From: Takakia lepidozioides
Lineage: Eukaryota; Streptophyta; Takakiopsida; Takakiales; Takakiaceae
Reading direction: 5' to 3'
DNA length: 64,000 nt
Assembly: GCA_030704615.1 (NCBI GenBank)
Contig: CM060733.1
Location: 55,180,001 to 55,244,000 of the forward strand
This document shows, piece by piece, positions 1 to 11,070 of the stretch (within the stretch, counting starts at the first letter, position 1; each line of letters begins with the position of its first letter). The notes beneath the pieces are model-generated. The model made no database searches and was not told the DNA's origin. It was given only the letters and a program-made list of their open reading frames with translations. Position numbers and translations under genes: made by a program.

Positions 1-583
1 GCTCCAACAATTCAAGGCAATAGATGTTGTTACAACTGCTCGAATGAAATTATGGAATTTGGAACAACGCGGGAATGTGCAAAATCACGTTGAAGATTTT
101 TTGAATCTTCGGGTCCAAATCGAAGACATGAGTCATGTAGAAGCTCTAGACAACTTCAAAAGATGATTGAAAAAAAAAATTCAATGAGAGGTAATTTTAC
201 GCAACCCAGTTGATATTCACGAAGCAATTTCATTGGCCCAAAAGATTGAAGGGACGTTATCAAGATACGACGAAGGTATACATGTTCCATTGAACCAATA
301 TGGACCAACGCCTATGGAGCTTGGAAATCTTCGAAGATGGGATAACCTCCAATACTCTCAAAGAAATAGGCCGGGAATCAGATATGGGGAAGATAACACA
401 CAGCGGCGAATGAAATTGAATGACAAAGATGTGACCTCCTCAACATTCTCACGAACAGAAAGACAAAGGGAGACTAGACAATGTTATAACTGTGGAAAAT
501 ATGGACATCTTGCAGCGAACTGCCGAAGTGGAAGGTACAATCGACAAATTTATCGAAAACCTCTTAACAGTTTAAGGAGATGA
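1..583 (+). pseudogene. Ty3/gypsy gag remnant with CCHC zinc knuckle
   Basis: This is the C-terminal part of a retrotransposon gag (capsid/nucleocapsid) entering from the left edge. The region around 470-530 encodes a CX2CX4HX4C zinc knuckle (CYNCGKYGHLAANC), the nucleic-acid-binding motif of Ty3/gypsy nucleocapsid. Upstream, from base 2, the reading frame gives capsid-like helical sequence but is interrupted by TGA codons at 164-166 and 185-187. It lies directly upstream of a reverse transcriptase in the same orientation, so it belongs to the same decayed element. Not functional. Confidence 0.8.
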
Positions 584-599
584 GGTCGATTGGTAAATA

Positions 600-2110
600 T
601 AGAGAAACCTTAGAATGACGAGTGGTCACACTGGCTCGATATGACGTAATATTATGCATGCCTTGGATAGAATCTCACAACCCTGATGTTGATTGACGTC
701 GAAAGATAGTCAAAACCCATTGGGAGATCGAGTGAGGACATCATATCAAAACCTATCATCATTTGTTATAGATACTACAGCTATATGTAAGAAAGACTTA
801 TTATTTGTAGGTTTAATAAGAGACGTGGAAAATCCAAAAAAAGACATGAGTGAGGTCCCAATAGAATTACAGAGTGTATTGAAAGAGTTCAAAGATGTTT
901 TTCCAAATAACCTACCAGCACGGCTTCCGCCAAAGAGAAGAGTAGATCATAAGATTGAGGTTGTTCAAAGTAGTACTCCTTCTTGTAAAGTCCCTTATCG
1001 ATTAGCACCAAACGAGTTGGAAGAATGTAAGGCTCAAGTTGAGAACCTACTATCAAAAGGCTTTATAAGACCAAGTGTATCCCCGTATGGAGTGTCGCTG
1101 TTGTTTGTGAAGAAAAAAGATGGAGCTATGCGCATGTGCATTGATTATCGGACACTCAACCAGCAGACAGTGAAGAACAAGTACCCGTTACCACGCTTGG
1201 ACGATCTATTTGACCAACTGCGAGGAGCAAAATACTTTACGAAGCTTGATTTGAGGAGTGGATACAACCAAATTTGAGTCGCTGATGAAGATGTATATAA
1301 GACCACTTTCTGCACTAGGTATGGACATTTTGAATACATGGTTATGCCATTTGGTCTTACTAATGCCCCAACCACATTCATGGGCCTCATGAATGGTATC
1401 TTTCGCTCATTCTTAGATAGATTTGTGATAGTCTTATTAGATGATATTTTGATCTATAGTAACAACATTGTCGAGCATAGAAACCACCTCAAACAAGTAT
1501 TACAAGTTCTCCGTGAGAATCAGCTATATGCTAAAGCATCTAAATGTGAGTTTGGAATACGAAAAGTAGACTATCTTGGGCATCGCGTGAGTAGGAAGGG
1601 AATTGAGGTAATGAGTGAGAAAACAGAAGCTATTCAGCAGTGGATGGCCCCTGAAGACATTACCCAATTATTGAGTTTTTTTTGCCTTACCGGATTCTAC
1701 AGACAATTTGTACGAGCATTATCAAATATTGCCCAACCATTGATAAATCTTTTGGGCAAAGGAATTAGATTGAAGTGAGGTACAGAAGACGAGTTAGCAT
1801 TTCAAGCCTTGAAGGATACGTTGCTTCATGCCCCGATCTTGAAATGGTATGATCTGACAAGACTAATCAAGCTCTCGGTAGATGCGTCAGGCTCAGCAGT
1901 GGGTGGGGTGTCACAACAAGAATGGAAAGATGGATGGCATCCAGTGACATATTTTTTGCGCAAATTGTTACCTGCGGAATAAAATTACCATACAATCGAA
2001 CGAGAAGAATTGACTATTGTTTTAGCTACAAAACATTGGAAGCACTATCTTGGAGACAAAGAGTTCATAGTGGAGACAGACCATAAACCGTTGGTGTACT
2101 TGGACTCATC
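600..2110 (+). pseudogene. Ty3/gypsy reverse transcriptase and RNase H, nonsense-decayed
   Basis: One reading frame from about 693 to 2110 encodes the RT and the first two thirds of RNase H of a Ty3/gypsy (chromovirus-like) pol polyprotein. Visible landmarks are the RT entry region ([10 protein letters not shown]), the LDLRSGY motif near 1248, the catalytic box in the form LLDD rather than the usual YIDD or YVDD near 1432-1445, the YLGH motif near 1570, and RNase H motifs SVDASG and ETDHKPLVYL. The frame is broken by TGA at 1275-1277 (where the family normally has Arg, fitting CGA to TGA), TGA at 1776-1778 (expected Trp) and TAA at 1980-1982. RNase H stops near 2110, and the missing tail is found inverted at about 4.2 kb. 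Clearly a dead copy. Confidence 0.88.
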
Positions 2111-2711
2111 CTAATCTAATCATAAACTAGATGTTAGAATAAGACAGCATGTAATAAAACCATAAGTTGTTGCCAGCTGTAACACCCAAGATCTACACAA
2201 ACTAGAATAGAAGTACTTCTCAACTTTTTCCCAAAACAACTCGATGCCTTCTAGGCTTTCATTGCAGGTTTATTACCCTTCACAGTATAATTATTTTAAA
2301 AGTTTGACTTGAGAGCCTCAAGTCAAAGCTTCCTGAAGTCAACCTTCCTAGGTTTGACATATTCTCCACAATATGACTTTATCAAAGATACTTCCTAAAG
2401 TCAACCTTCCTAGGTTTGACATATTTTTCATAATATGAATATCTTAGAGGTTTGACTTGAGAGCATCAAGTCAAACTTCCTTAAGTCAAACTTCTTATGA
2501 TCCTTCTTAATTATTCTAGAAACTTCTAGGGAACTTTCCTCCTCTATCTAGAACCTTCTAGATTCTACCCTGTTACAATCTTTCTCTCTTTCAAGAAGCA
2601 ACGTCCTCGTTGTTCGAATTTTTCAAAAGCTTGAATTGTCAATTGAGCATTTGCGAGATTTTGCACCGGTTCTCAGGTAGCTTCATATAATGGAAATTCT
2701 TTCTATAAAAC
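2111..2711. repeat. LTR-like / 3'-untranslated part of the inverted gypsy segment
   Basis: There is no coding potential here. The stretch lies between the broken RNase H and the 3' end of the minus-strand integrase, where the element's 3' UTR and LTR would be after inversion. It holds two copies of an inverted repeat with arms TTTGACTTGA and TCAAGTCAAA around a 5-6 base loop (about 2300-2330 and 2450-2485), inside a loose tandem repeat that also contains CTTCCTAGGTTTGACATAT twice. The LTR identity is inferred from position; I could not define both LTR borders. Confidence 0.45.
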
Positions 2712-4260
2712 CTAATACTCCAACACCTCATGTCGCCTTCGTTTGTATGTGTGTTTTTTCAGAACACGGTCGATCTCCCACTCTTCATTTATGTCTATCA
2801 ACTTTGGTAAAGGTTGTGGTTCTTGATTATCTTTGAATATTGATGGTCGAGGTTCGTAACGACGTAGTAGAGAAACGTGAAATACCGGGTGGATCTTCAT
2901 ATGTGGTGGTAACTCCAGCTTGTATGCTATTGCTCCAATACATTTAATGATCGAAAAAAAACCAATGAACCGTGCCCCTAGTTTTCGCGATCCAATGATG
3001 TGTAAATTGGTTGTAGACAACCACACTTGATCCCCAACTACAAACTCATCATCCCGTCGACGTGCATTTGCATACTGCTTTTGGTGATTTTGGGCAACCA
3101 TCAGCTTCTCTTTAGCTTGACGTACTCCCCGTCGAATTTGTTGCACAAATGCGTTAGTCGCGGCTACCTTGGATAACTCATCATTTGGTAACTTGAACTT
3201 TGTAAGAGTTGTTGGCACATTTGGGTATTCACCATACATAAAAATAAAAATAAAAACTTTCGTTTACGCATTGACCGAGTTATTGTATGAAAATTCTACT
3301 AATGGTAATAACCAATCTCACTCTTCTTGTTCTTCTAACGTGAAAGCCCGCAACATGTCTTCAATTGTACGATTCGCTCGCTCTGTCTGTCCATCTGACT
3401 CCGGATGATAGGCTGTTGACATAGCTAATTTGGTTTTTAAAAGACCAAATAAGTTTTTCCAAAACAAGCTAGTAAATTAGGTACCCCTGTCAGTAATGAG
3501 AATTTTAGATAACCCATGATGGGAATAGACCGCTTCCAGATATAGTCGAGCTAGTTCAGGTGCAGTGACGGATTTTCTAGTGGGACGGATGTGTATCATC
3601 TTACTCAATTTATCTATAAAGACCACTATAGTGTCGTATCCCGATGAGGTTTGAGGTAACTCACAAACTAAATCCATGCTCATATGTTCCCAACGTCTGT
3701 TTGGTATTGGTAGTGGTTGTAAAAGACCTGCTGGCTTGCGGTTTGTTGACTTGTTTTGTTGACATTTCATGCAACTTCGAACGTACGCCTCCACCTCGTC
3801 TCGTATCCGCGACCAATAAAATGTTCGTTTTAGTTGTTCGAATGTTTTTTCAACTCCAACGTGTCCTGCTATCGCCGTATCATGAGCTTCAACCAAGACT
3901 TATGTCTTCAATGCAGGTTCATCAGGGATTCAAAGTTTACTTTCCTTGAATACCAACCCTCGAACTTCTGTCACTTTGCCTTTCTTCTTAGCATCCACGA
4001 TCTCCCCATCATCTTTAGAAGTCGTCGCTATCTTGTTCTACCAATCGGGTTGAATGTTGATTTCTGTCAATGTGTTCATGCACGGAATCCTTGTCATTGC
4101 ATCCGTCAATTGCCGTTTTCCCTCCACATAGACGATTTTCATGTTAAATTGTTGTCGCTACTCCGCCCAACGAATCTGTCTCTTCGATAGATCTTTCTGT
4201 GTTGGTGATCTGGCTTCTTTCTGTGGCTGTGCTGGAAGGACATCTAGCTGACCTATATGT
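2712..4260 (-). pseudogene. Ty3/gypsy integrase (chromovirus-like) in inverted orientation
   Basis: Read leftwards from about 4260, this starts with the tail of RNase H (LSKRQIRWAE, near 4180). It continues with the integrase HHCC zinc domain (H-x-GH then CMKC, about 3890-3760), the catalytic core (MDL near 3685; TDRGT near 3480) and a C-terminal region with GDQVWL and HPVFHVSLL. It ends in the start of a chromodomain (EEWEIDRVL) and stops at 2712. Several frame breaks and stops separate the parts. It begins where the plus-strand RNase H leaves off, so it is most simply the 3' half of the same element, inverted. Two elements inserted tail to tail is the alternative. Confidence 0.82.
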
Positions 4261-5600
4261 AAGTGTCACGCGGCACTAAGATTAGATTACGACCTAATAC
4301 TATTTAAGCTGCACTGTCGTGGCAATGGGGGTGGTGACTTTCATCTTACGTGAGTGTGCACTTGATGTAACGGTGTGCTTGAGTGTGTTGATGAATGTTT
4401 TGTGGATGTCTAACTTTGTTGCGTCCTCTTCGTGAGATTCCATCTTCTCTGCCAGGCCCATCTATCGACTACATCCCCCTGATAAAATTAAGTCCGGTAG
4501 AGGAAGGGGAACAAACCCATAGCGCCGGAATCAGGCTTCACTACCCTTTGTACTCTTTCATTAACAGTTTCCCTTTATTAGAATAAAATAAATAATTGGC
4601 ACGTACCGGTCACTGTTTTTCAGGCGGGTACAAATTGCAAACGGACCACTATAATCCATACCCATCATCTCCACTACCCTATACTTGTCTCCTCCTCCAT
4701 TCCCTCAAAACTTGTGCTCCCACCTACTACTACCGTTCTTCAGATTTGAAGGTTCCATTTCCCATGTTCCCACCCTAAGACCCAATAAATATTAATTAAT
4801 TGATTAATATCAAAGCAGAAAAGCGGATTCTATTTCACACCGGCAAGAGGAGGGGAAAGGGTTCGGTGGCAGGTGGGGGCAGGACAGGTGCCCGCTGACA
4901 GCGGAGGACAGGTGTACCAACCTTCCAACCCTGCGCGGCGACTGCGCCGACCCACGCCGCGTACGGTCGCCGCAGTGATGCCCATCATAAGGTCAATCGC
5001 CGCATCATGGCATAATGGCCATGCCCGCATCATGAGCTGGTCCTCCGGATCCTCGCCGTCCAAAGTAGGGCAACCAGGGCCTGCACGCCGTGGATGCCAC
5101 ATGACAGGTGGGGGGCAAGCATGCATCCGACTGGACATGATGCCAGAGATGCATGGCCATGCGCCCCCGCGATCATGCCGACGGGCGACGCTCGCCCGGC
5201 CCGACCCCGCTACGCGACAGCCCGCGCCGGGCGCCTGTCCGCGTATGCGCTGTCCGGGGACACGGCGCCCGCGCCACGTGTGTGCCCGAGATCACCCGGG
5301 CAGCGTCTGCCCGGAGGGAAATATTTGGTCGGCCGCGCTTGGATCCGCGGACACACGAACTCCTTGTTTTGTCAGCCGCTCTCTGCAGATTGGATGCTTG
5401 AGAGACAAGATGCGTGATAGACAATGCAGCATGCGTGAGTTGCAACTTGCAATTGAAACGTGGAGAGAAGAGTTTTTCTTCGATTTTTCTGGATCCCATG
5501 CCCGTGACTCACATCTACATGTAGTTGAACACGGAAAACAGAGACGAAATTGTCAATATTCAAACGGTGAGTGTAAGTGGTAGGTTGGACTCAATCGCCA
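4261..5600. other. Intergenic; GC-rich island from about 4850 to 5350
   Basis: I see no convincing gene. The 4850-5350 part is markedly GC-rich compared with its neighbours, which keeps frames open on both strands. It lies upstream of the LTP-like gene and could hold promoter elements, but I recognise no specific site. Confidence 0.4.
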
Positions 5601-5612
5601 AGAAATGGTGTG

Positions 5613-5620
5613 TTTTATAA
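5613..5620 (+). promoter_or_regulatory. TATA-like box of the LTP-like gene
   Basis: TTTTATAA lies 104 bases upstream of the ATG at 5724, leaving room for a 5' leader of roughly 70-80 bases. It is the best TATA candidate between the GC-rich island and the start codon. Confidence 0.5.
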
Positions 5621-5723
5621 GCAGTTGCTGGGGAACTCAATGTGGTACTTGAATCCCAGATCCAGTGTCGATCGATTGCAGAGCACTTGCTTCAGTTAGA
5701 TCCAGCAGTATCCTCGACCGGCT

Positions 5724-6423
5724 ATGGCGATGGTGAAGGTGGCTGCACCGGCAGCCCTAGCTCTCTTAGTGGTCATGGCGATGGTGGCAGGATCTGCACA
5801 AGCATCCACATGTCCGCCCCAGTTCCCTTTGAGTTGCGCGTCGTACGTCCTTGATGGGCGCGCGGTTCCATTGAAGTTCTGCTGCATTGAGGTTCAGGAC
5901 AACTTTCAGCTCCTGAAACCCACTTCCAGCCTGACAAGTTACTGCGAGGCCATCACAGGAGTGAAGCTGTACAACGGACCCTTGACTGGAACGGAGTTGA
6001 GCTTGGCTCTAGGCCTCCCTCAAAAATGCGCATTGAGCGGCCAATACAAGAAGGGCCAGACATGTAACGGTGAGTAGTGCACTTCTACATCATCTCTCGA
6101 TTGAATTGGACTGCTTGATGAAATGTGGCGCAGTCTTCATGATGTAGCCATAGCCTGAGCTTGTCTTCATTGATTGGATTCGCAGATAAGAGTACCTATA
6201 ATTGCACAGGTGATTGTACATAGGCACAACAGATAGCCTATCTGAATGAGTGTTCGGAATCCTCTCAAACGTATTGCCTCTGTTTTGGTGTTCCTGCGTA
6301 ATGCTGTTGGGGGTTTTGCTTCAGCTTCTACTTCGTGGCAGATGATGCCCCCGCCATAGTTCGATATCTCATAGTAGTGGTGGGATGTGTTGTGCAGGGA
6401 CAATCGTGCTCGGAGGCAGTTAG
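5724..6423 (+). CDS. Secreted non-specific lipid-transfer-protein-like protein (two exons, 123 aa)
   Basis: Exon 1 is 5724-6069 and exon 2 is 6398-6423, joined through a GT-AG intron (donor G|GTGAGT, acceptor TGTGCAG|G) that splits the Gly-116 codon. The product is 123 residues ending in TIVLGGS. An intron just before the stop is common in plant LTP genes. Residues 1-27 form a signal peptide with likely cleavage after AQA. The mature part follows the plant 8-cysteine plan (C, C, CC, C, C, C with C-terminal LPQKC), but only seven cysteines are present: the usual C-x-C is CEA, so Cys6 is replaced by Ala. LTPs are small secreted or apoplastic proteins that bind lipids in cuticle and defence contexts; the ligand here is unknown. 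This is the only complete, apparently intact host-type gene in the window. Confidence 0.85.
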
Positions 6424-7289
6424 AAATGCGTCGAATTACAGTCGACTTGTGCCCCACATTTCGGCATTCATTCCACTGGCTATCATATTACTTGTGTTGT
6501 TCGTTATGAATGCTAGGAATCTCTACGGACTAGATAGTGGCTGCGTGTCGCCCAGCTCTCGACTGCTACGTTAGTGGAGAATCTGTTTTGAAGGGTATGT
6601 ACCTCTTATTAGACTTGCATTTGCAAGTTTCCTAAAAATTTTGCCCTTCATGTTGAAGGGGAGTAATTTTGACAGCCCTTCGTTTGTTTTTGGCGAGCAT
6701 GCATGTAACATAAAAGCAATTTTGCTGTACAGTACAGTGTGTGTACACGCCAAACGAAAGTATTTTCACATTCCACAAGTCCACATCAGTGTATTTAATA
6801 GATTGCCAAATTTCCACCTGAAAATGGGTCAGCTGTTTTTATGAAAGAATTATGGGAGATTTAAAAAATCACCGGAAAGCGCCAATTTTCAAATATCAGG
6901 AGCCAGATTTGTCCCATGGGACATGTTAATATATGACACCTGTTATATAGCCATTTTTGTAACTTTGTCACCTCCTTATTCTCGCCACCTGGGCACTGGG
7001 TAGAATCTACATGTCGCCCTGCCTGCGGATTTGGAAAAGTGAAAAAAAAACACTGGTCCACATATGATAAAAAAATTATGAGAGAAATTCAATCTGAATC
7101 TATTTCCAATGGAACAGCTCAACGGTTCTTCATGCCACTCCAAATCTCAAAAATGGCGGTCCAATCTATGGCCTCCACTTCAAGCCCAGATAAAGAAACT
7201 CGCATCAATGCATCCAAAGTCATCTATTTCTACGGCCACTTTTCACCCAATTTTGCTTTGAAAACCCACCCATTGGGCGGACTATCAAT
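6424..7289. other. Intergenic, no gene seen
   Basis: AT-rich sequence downstream of the LTP-like gene. It presumably includes that gene's 3' UTR. Only short open frames without recognisable motifs occur. Confidence 0.5.
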
Positions 7290-7560
7290 ATATGAATTGA
7301 GACGTTTGTTTTGTTTTGTTTTGTTTTGTTTTGTTTGTTTGTAGCGCCGTCGAGATCTCCCAAACCGCGAGCCCGGTGCTTGGTGCTGTTGGAAAGCCCT
7401 CGATGAGGAGGGGTGCACCGGCTTGGACTCATGATTTTTGGACCAGCGGTGAGGGAGATGTGGAATTCCAAGTACTTTTGGTCGTTGGAAATTCACAAAA
7501 AATAGCAAAAATGGCAAAGTGGGCATTCCTAGGGACAATGGTTGGAGCATCGACCGGAGA
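7290..7560 (+). repeat. Dispersed repeat, copy 1 (second copy at 56.44-56.69 kb)
   Basis: The stretch begins with a (TTTTG)n run and continues through GAGATCTCCCAAACCGCG, GGAAAGCCC, GAGGAGGGGTGCACCGGCTT and AGTACTTTTGGTCG. The same order of motifs at high identity occurs at about 56,440-56,690 on the same strand. It is therefore a repeat family, perhaps part of an LTR or a SINE body. No coding capacity. Confidence 0.75.
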
Positions 7561-7620
7561 GATATATACGGAAAGGTCTCCGGTTCAAATCTAGTCGTGG
7601 GCTCTGTGGAAAAATCTTAC
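7530..7620 (+). repeat. tRNA-derived SINE-like segment
   Basis: ATGGTTGGAGCATCGACC followed about 25 bases later by a pol III B-box-like GGTTCAAATCTAG resembles the D-arm to T-arm part of a tRNA. It lacks proper acceptor and anticodon stems, so it is not a working tRNA. It lies exactly where this dispersed-repeat copy diverges from the one at 56 kb, which suggests a separate tRNA-derived insertion or a SINE head. Confidence 0.4.
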
Positions 7621-7799
7621 TTGGGCCTGTAAGACCATTTCTCTACCCGGGGGATATTCCCTTACCCTCTACGAGTTTGGGCGCTGAAGCGGGGAAGTTA
7701 GCCAGTAAAGCACGCCAAGCTAAATGGGAAGGATCTCTTGCTAGAGGAGCCTCACAAGTAGGCCAATCAAATCACATGCAAGGGCATCAAGTGTAACAC

Positions 7800-9200
7800 A
7801 TCCAAACACCATGCTCATCCAGGTACACTGTCATCATCACACAAAACATCATGGGTTTAGCATAAGCCAACCGTTTTTTATATTAAGGAAAGGGCTAATC
7901 CGAAATGGCAAATGGTGGCCTCTTATTGGCTGCCAGGATTTCTTTAAGTTTCTCCCACACATCAACAGCCACCCTGTCAGATTTGGTTACTGTTGGAATG
8001 AGACAAGGGCCTTGGCTAACATTAGGCACATTTAATTAGCTATACCAACCGCCCTGCTTTTCATCTAGCCAATGAACAGAAGAGCATCTGCAATAGGTGG
8101 AATACTCCATCTTACATATGTAGGGTCAAAGCATGCTATGGTCCACCCAAAATGGACGTCCCAAGCTCTAAGCGAATGCAGTGCCACATAGAAGGACTGA
8201 CATGGATGTGGGATATAAGTGCATTTTGAAAGTTTAGACATGAATCATTGATCCTTATTCTGTGCTGAAAACAACGGTGGTTTTTTTTTTGGAATCCATG
8301 GAGATTTGAGCATTGAATGAAGTCCAAACGTAAAAGTATGTATGATGTCCAAAGTAAGGTTGTGGACTATATGGAATCAAATGGAGTGGTGGAAACTTCA
8401 ATTCACATAGGGATTTTATTGTCCAGTAGGAAGGTCATCGTTATACGTGGAAAATGTAGCCCTAAAAATTAGTTTATGAGATATGTGAGAAATTTTCAAA
8501 GTCTATTATTTTATCTTGGAACATCCTAATTCATCTAGAAAATAATGTTACGTTCACATAAGGGCAAAGAGGTTGCAGGAGACACTAAAGGTTGCTACGT
8601 ATGCCATTTTGGTGAAAAAATCTAAGTCATTCGAGTTGCCTACCGTGAGATATGGACTGTGCGGCTGCGTCCGCCATGGAAGCTGCATGAAAAGCTTCAA
8701 GACAACAGTCTCGCACATGGAGTGTGCAAGACGGTGGGTCACCCGTCGCCGGGTGGTCTGTCAACGTAGATTTTCAAAATGTCTGCGCGTTTGCAAGTGT
8801 GGCCCATACACCTTTGCCCTAATGGCCTAACGTTCTATTCGTGCTATTAATCTTCTTTCTCATATTTTTTAGTGTGCAGAGATAGCCGTGCATGATATGC
8901 TTTCAGTTGCTAAGCGCACAGTTGCCCTGGAACACGTTGGATACGGGGTGTGACATGGGCAATATCTGCGTGCAACCTCGCCATTTCCTCCAGCATTCAG
9001 GTGTTTGGTTTCACTACGCACGCACATTCTTTTGTCTATGTTGCTCACCTGAGTTCGAAGAAAGTGCCATCTGTAGTATTTATTGATACATGTGTGAGTT
9101 TTGGAGGTTGCAATCTTTGTATAGTGATAACTAGCTGTAAGTGGTATTGTGTTTGCGTTTGTGAGGGTCACAATCTGAACCATATCAGCCCCATCTACTA
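7800..9200. other. Intergenic, no gene seen
   Basis: Short open frames on both strands without recognisable domains. No transposon ends or arrays noticed. Confidence 0.45.
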
Positions 9201-9289
9201 GCTCAAGTCTTGGGTACGCAAGCTGCTTGTAGGTTGCGTGCACTACAATCGCAGCTACTTACAGCCTGCCCATTACCTACATCTAGAAT

Positions 9290-9600
9290 AATGTTAATCT
9301 TCCCTCAGGTTGAACATGAGTCAGAGGATGTACTATGTGTTAGTTTGGATAGGTTGTCTGTCCAAGGCTCCCACCACCATAGCAATCTCATGCCTTATCG
9401 TGCTCGTCCTGTTTTTGAGTGGGAACCCCTACCGGCATATTGCATTGACTGCCCTATAGCAGGAGACTTGATTATATACAGGGTCCCTGTCAAGGTGCAT
9501 CCTTGGGGGTTCAAAATGATGTTGTATTGTGATGATATGCGATTTTCCAGATTCAAAGATTGGACCTTGTGTGTGAGGCGAGGAGAACAGGTTATAATGA
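9290..9600 (+). other. Unrecognised exon-like frame
   Basis: An open frame after a possible 3' splice site (CTTCCCTCAG near 9309) encodes about 95 residues with balanced composition (RPVFEWEPLPAYCIDC, GFKMMLYCDD). I do not recognise it. It lies immediately upstream of duplicated transposon DNA and could be another captured host exon, like the helicase fragment at 10.8 kb. Confidence 0.25.
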
Positions 9601-9602
9601 CA

Positions 9603-9995
9603 GGGCTCTCCCATTTGGTGTCATATTCATTGAAGATTTTCCTAGTTGCAGGTGTACATTGGTGTAAAAAAACCAACAGTACTGTTATTCTTCTCACTTT
9701 TCCTTTGGGTTGTTTTGTAGGCCATGTCTTCATACAACTGAATTGGACTGGGACAACCATTGAGAGACAATGGTATGTACTTGAACTCGGGTCTGGTTTT
9801 CTTTTCTCTCTACTTTGCTAACAGTTGTATCATTTTTCAATGGGGAAAAAGAAGAACATAGGGTAAATGGAGAGGTAAGGCCAGGCCCCCCTTCAATAGG
9901 GCAAAATTGGCTTTGTTGGCTGCAGCCAAGCCCACTGAGGATGCATGCAAACAAGCCATCCAGCACTACTTTTTGGCAGCGATGGGAGAGAACCT
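9603..9995 (+). repeat. Duplicated 5' part of the 9-15 kb transposon (copy A)
   Basis: This stretch matches about 11,180-11,545 closely, including CTCCCATTTG, GATTTTCCTA, GGCCATGTCTTCATACAACT, GGGACAACCATTG and AATGGAGAGGTAAG. Copy B leads into the transposase N-terminus (start at 11,403). Copy A encodes only the beginning of the same N-terminus (VNGEVRPGP) before the frame is lost. It is a partial direct duplication about 1.56 kb apart. Confidence 0.8.
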
Positions 9996-10389
9996 CACCA
10001 AGCGTGTGCATGAAATGTTGTTTTCAAGTACTCGGTCCTTTTAACATCTTTCTCCGGACATATGCATCCGAGCTACTAAAGGGGTCTGGCCATGTGAGGG
10101 TGGCCATGTATCAAATTTGTACTTCTGCTCATTGAGCATTTCCACACTGAACAAAAAGCTGATTATGCACCACCCAATTGGGCGCTCATAGTTCAGTTGA
10201 CCTTTCTATTTCAATTTCTCAATGGTTGCTTGGGTTTGTACTGAACAGGCATTGAGATCATCATATAGGCTCCATATTTGCTAGACCTTTATTCTTCATT
10301 CAGAAGAGAGCTAAGATCATGAGGATTGATGATTAGGTCGGCTGGTACAACGTCAGTGCGTGCTACCATAGACAGGCTTGACTGGTTAT

Positions 10390-10480
10390 AGGAGAGGACG
10401 GGTTATACTGACATACATAAGCATAGGTGGGTGGTGGCTGCAATCATAGAGCGAAGATGAGGGCAAAAGATTTTAGCTAC
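10390..10480 (-). repeat. Short copy of a transposase intron/exon junction
   Basis: ACATACATAAGCATAGGTGG followed by GTGGCTG-AATC and AGAGCGA occurs here and again at 14,017-14,066, inside the inverted piece of the transposase gene. In both places the transposase sense is the minus strand. It is therefore a partial second copy of the rearranged segment. Confidence 0.6.
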
Positions 10481-10809
10481 AATATTAGGATGAGTTTTGT
10501 GGACAGGCCCCGTGCAAGAGATCCCCAGGCTGCCACATGTTTTGGAAACATTACCCTCCATCTTGGGATTAGATATCCAAAAGTTAGGCCAGATCGCTCT
10601 AAGATGCATTACTTTGATTAAAGATGGGAACCATGAAGTCGGATGAATTGAGGTTCTCTATGGCTCATTATGGGACCTGGATTGGTGCTCGGTATCTCTC
10701 CAATAACAGGGTGGTCTTTGTCATGGTAGTTTCTCTTCTTTCAGATCTGAGTTGGCACTCACAAGTTCTTTGTTGCTGCTGCGTTTGGTGGAATTTTACC
10801 AGGTATTCA

Positions 10810-11070
10810 GCTGAGGTGAGGCCAGGGCGCTTTGGGATAATAATTACACCGTACAAGCAACAACTATTACTGCTTCAGAATCGCTTTATTCGTGCACTAG
10901 GTTCTGGTGCAGCATGTGACATTGAGTTCAATACTGTGGATGGATTTCAAGGACGTGAAGTTGACATTCTGATTATGTCCACAGTCTGGATGACAAGGGC
11001 AAGAGAATAATAGGAATGGTGAAGTAAATCGTGGAAGCATTGGGTTTGTGGCTGATTACAGAACAAGTAA
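10810..11070 (+). pseudogene. Captured fragment of a SEN1/UPF1-type superfamily-1 helicase
   Basis: Around 10,831-10,990 the frame encodes GIIITPYKQQ and then FNTVDGFQGREVDILIMSTV. These are the helicase C-terminal motifs (the IITPY segment and the TVDxFQGxExDxxIxS motif) of SEN1/UPF1-type RNA/DNA helicases. After a frame change, about 11,012-11,066 gives SIGFVADYR, the next conserved block (GFVADxRRMNVALTRA), and then stops. No N-terminal RecA-like domain or Walker A is present, so this is a gene scrap, not a working helicase. It sits between the two duplicated 5' parts of a transposon, consistent with transduplication of host exons. Confidence 0.75.

Noticed and set aside
4873-5583. A 236-codon plus-strand open frame in GC-rich DNA
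   Set aside because: Frames are open on both strands because of base composition. The protein is Pro/Arg/Cys-rich without motifs, and the region is upstream of the LTP-like gene.
7572-7600. Possible tRNA gene at the B-box near 7.58 kb
   Set aside because: No matching acceptor or anticodon stems; only a SINE-like piece is supported.
10400-10620. Minus-strand 68-codon frame near 10.4-10.6 kb as a gene
   Set aside because: Only the short duplicated transposase edge has meaning; the rest has no motif.
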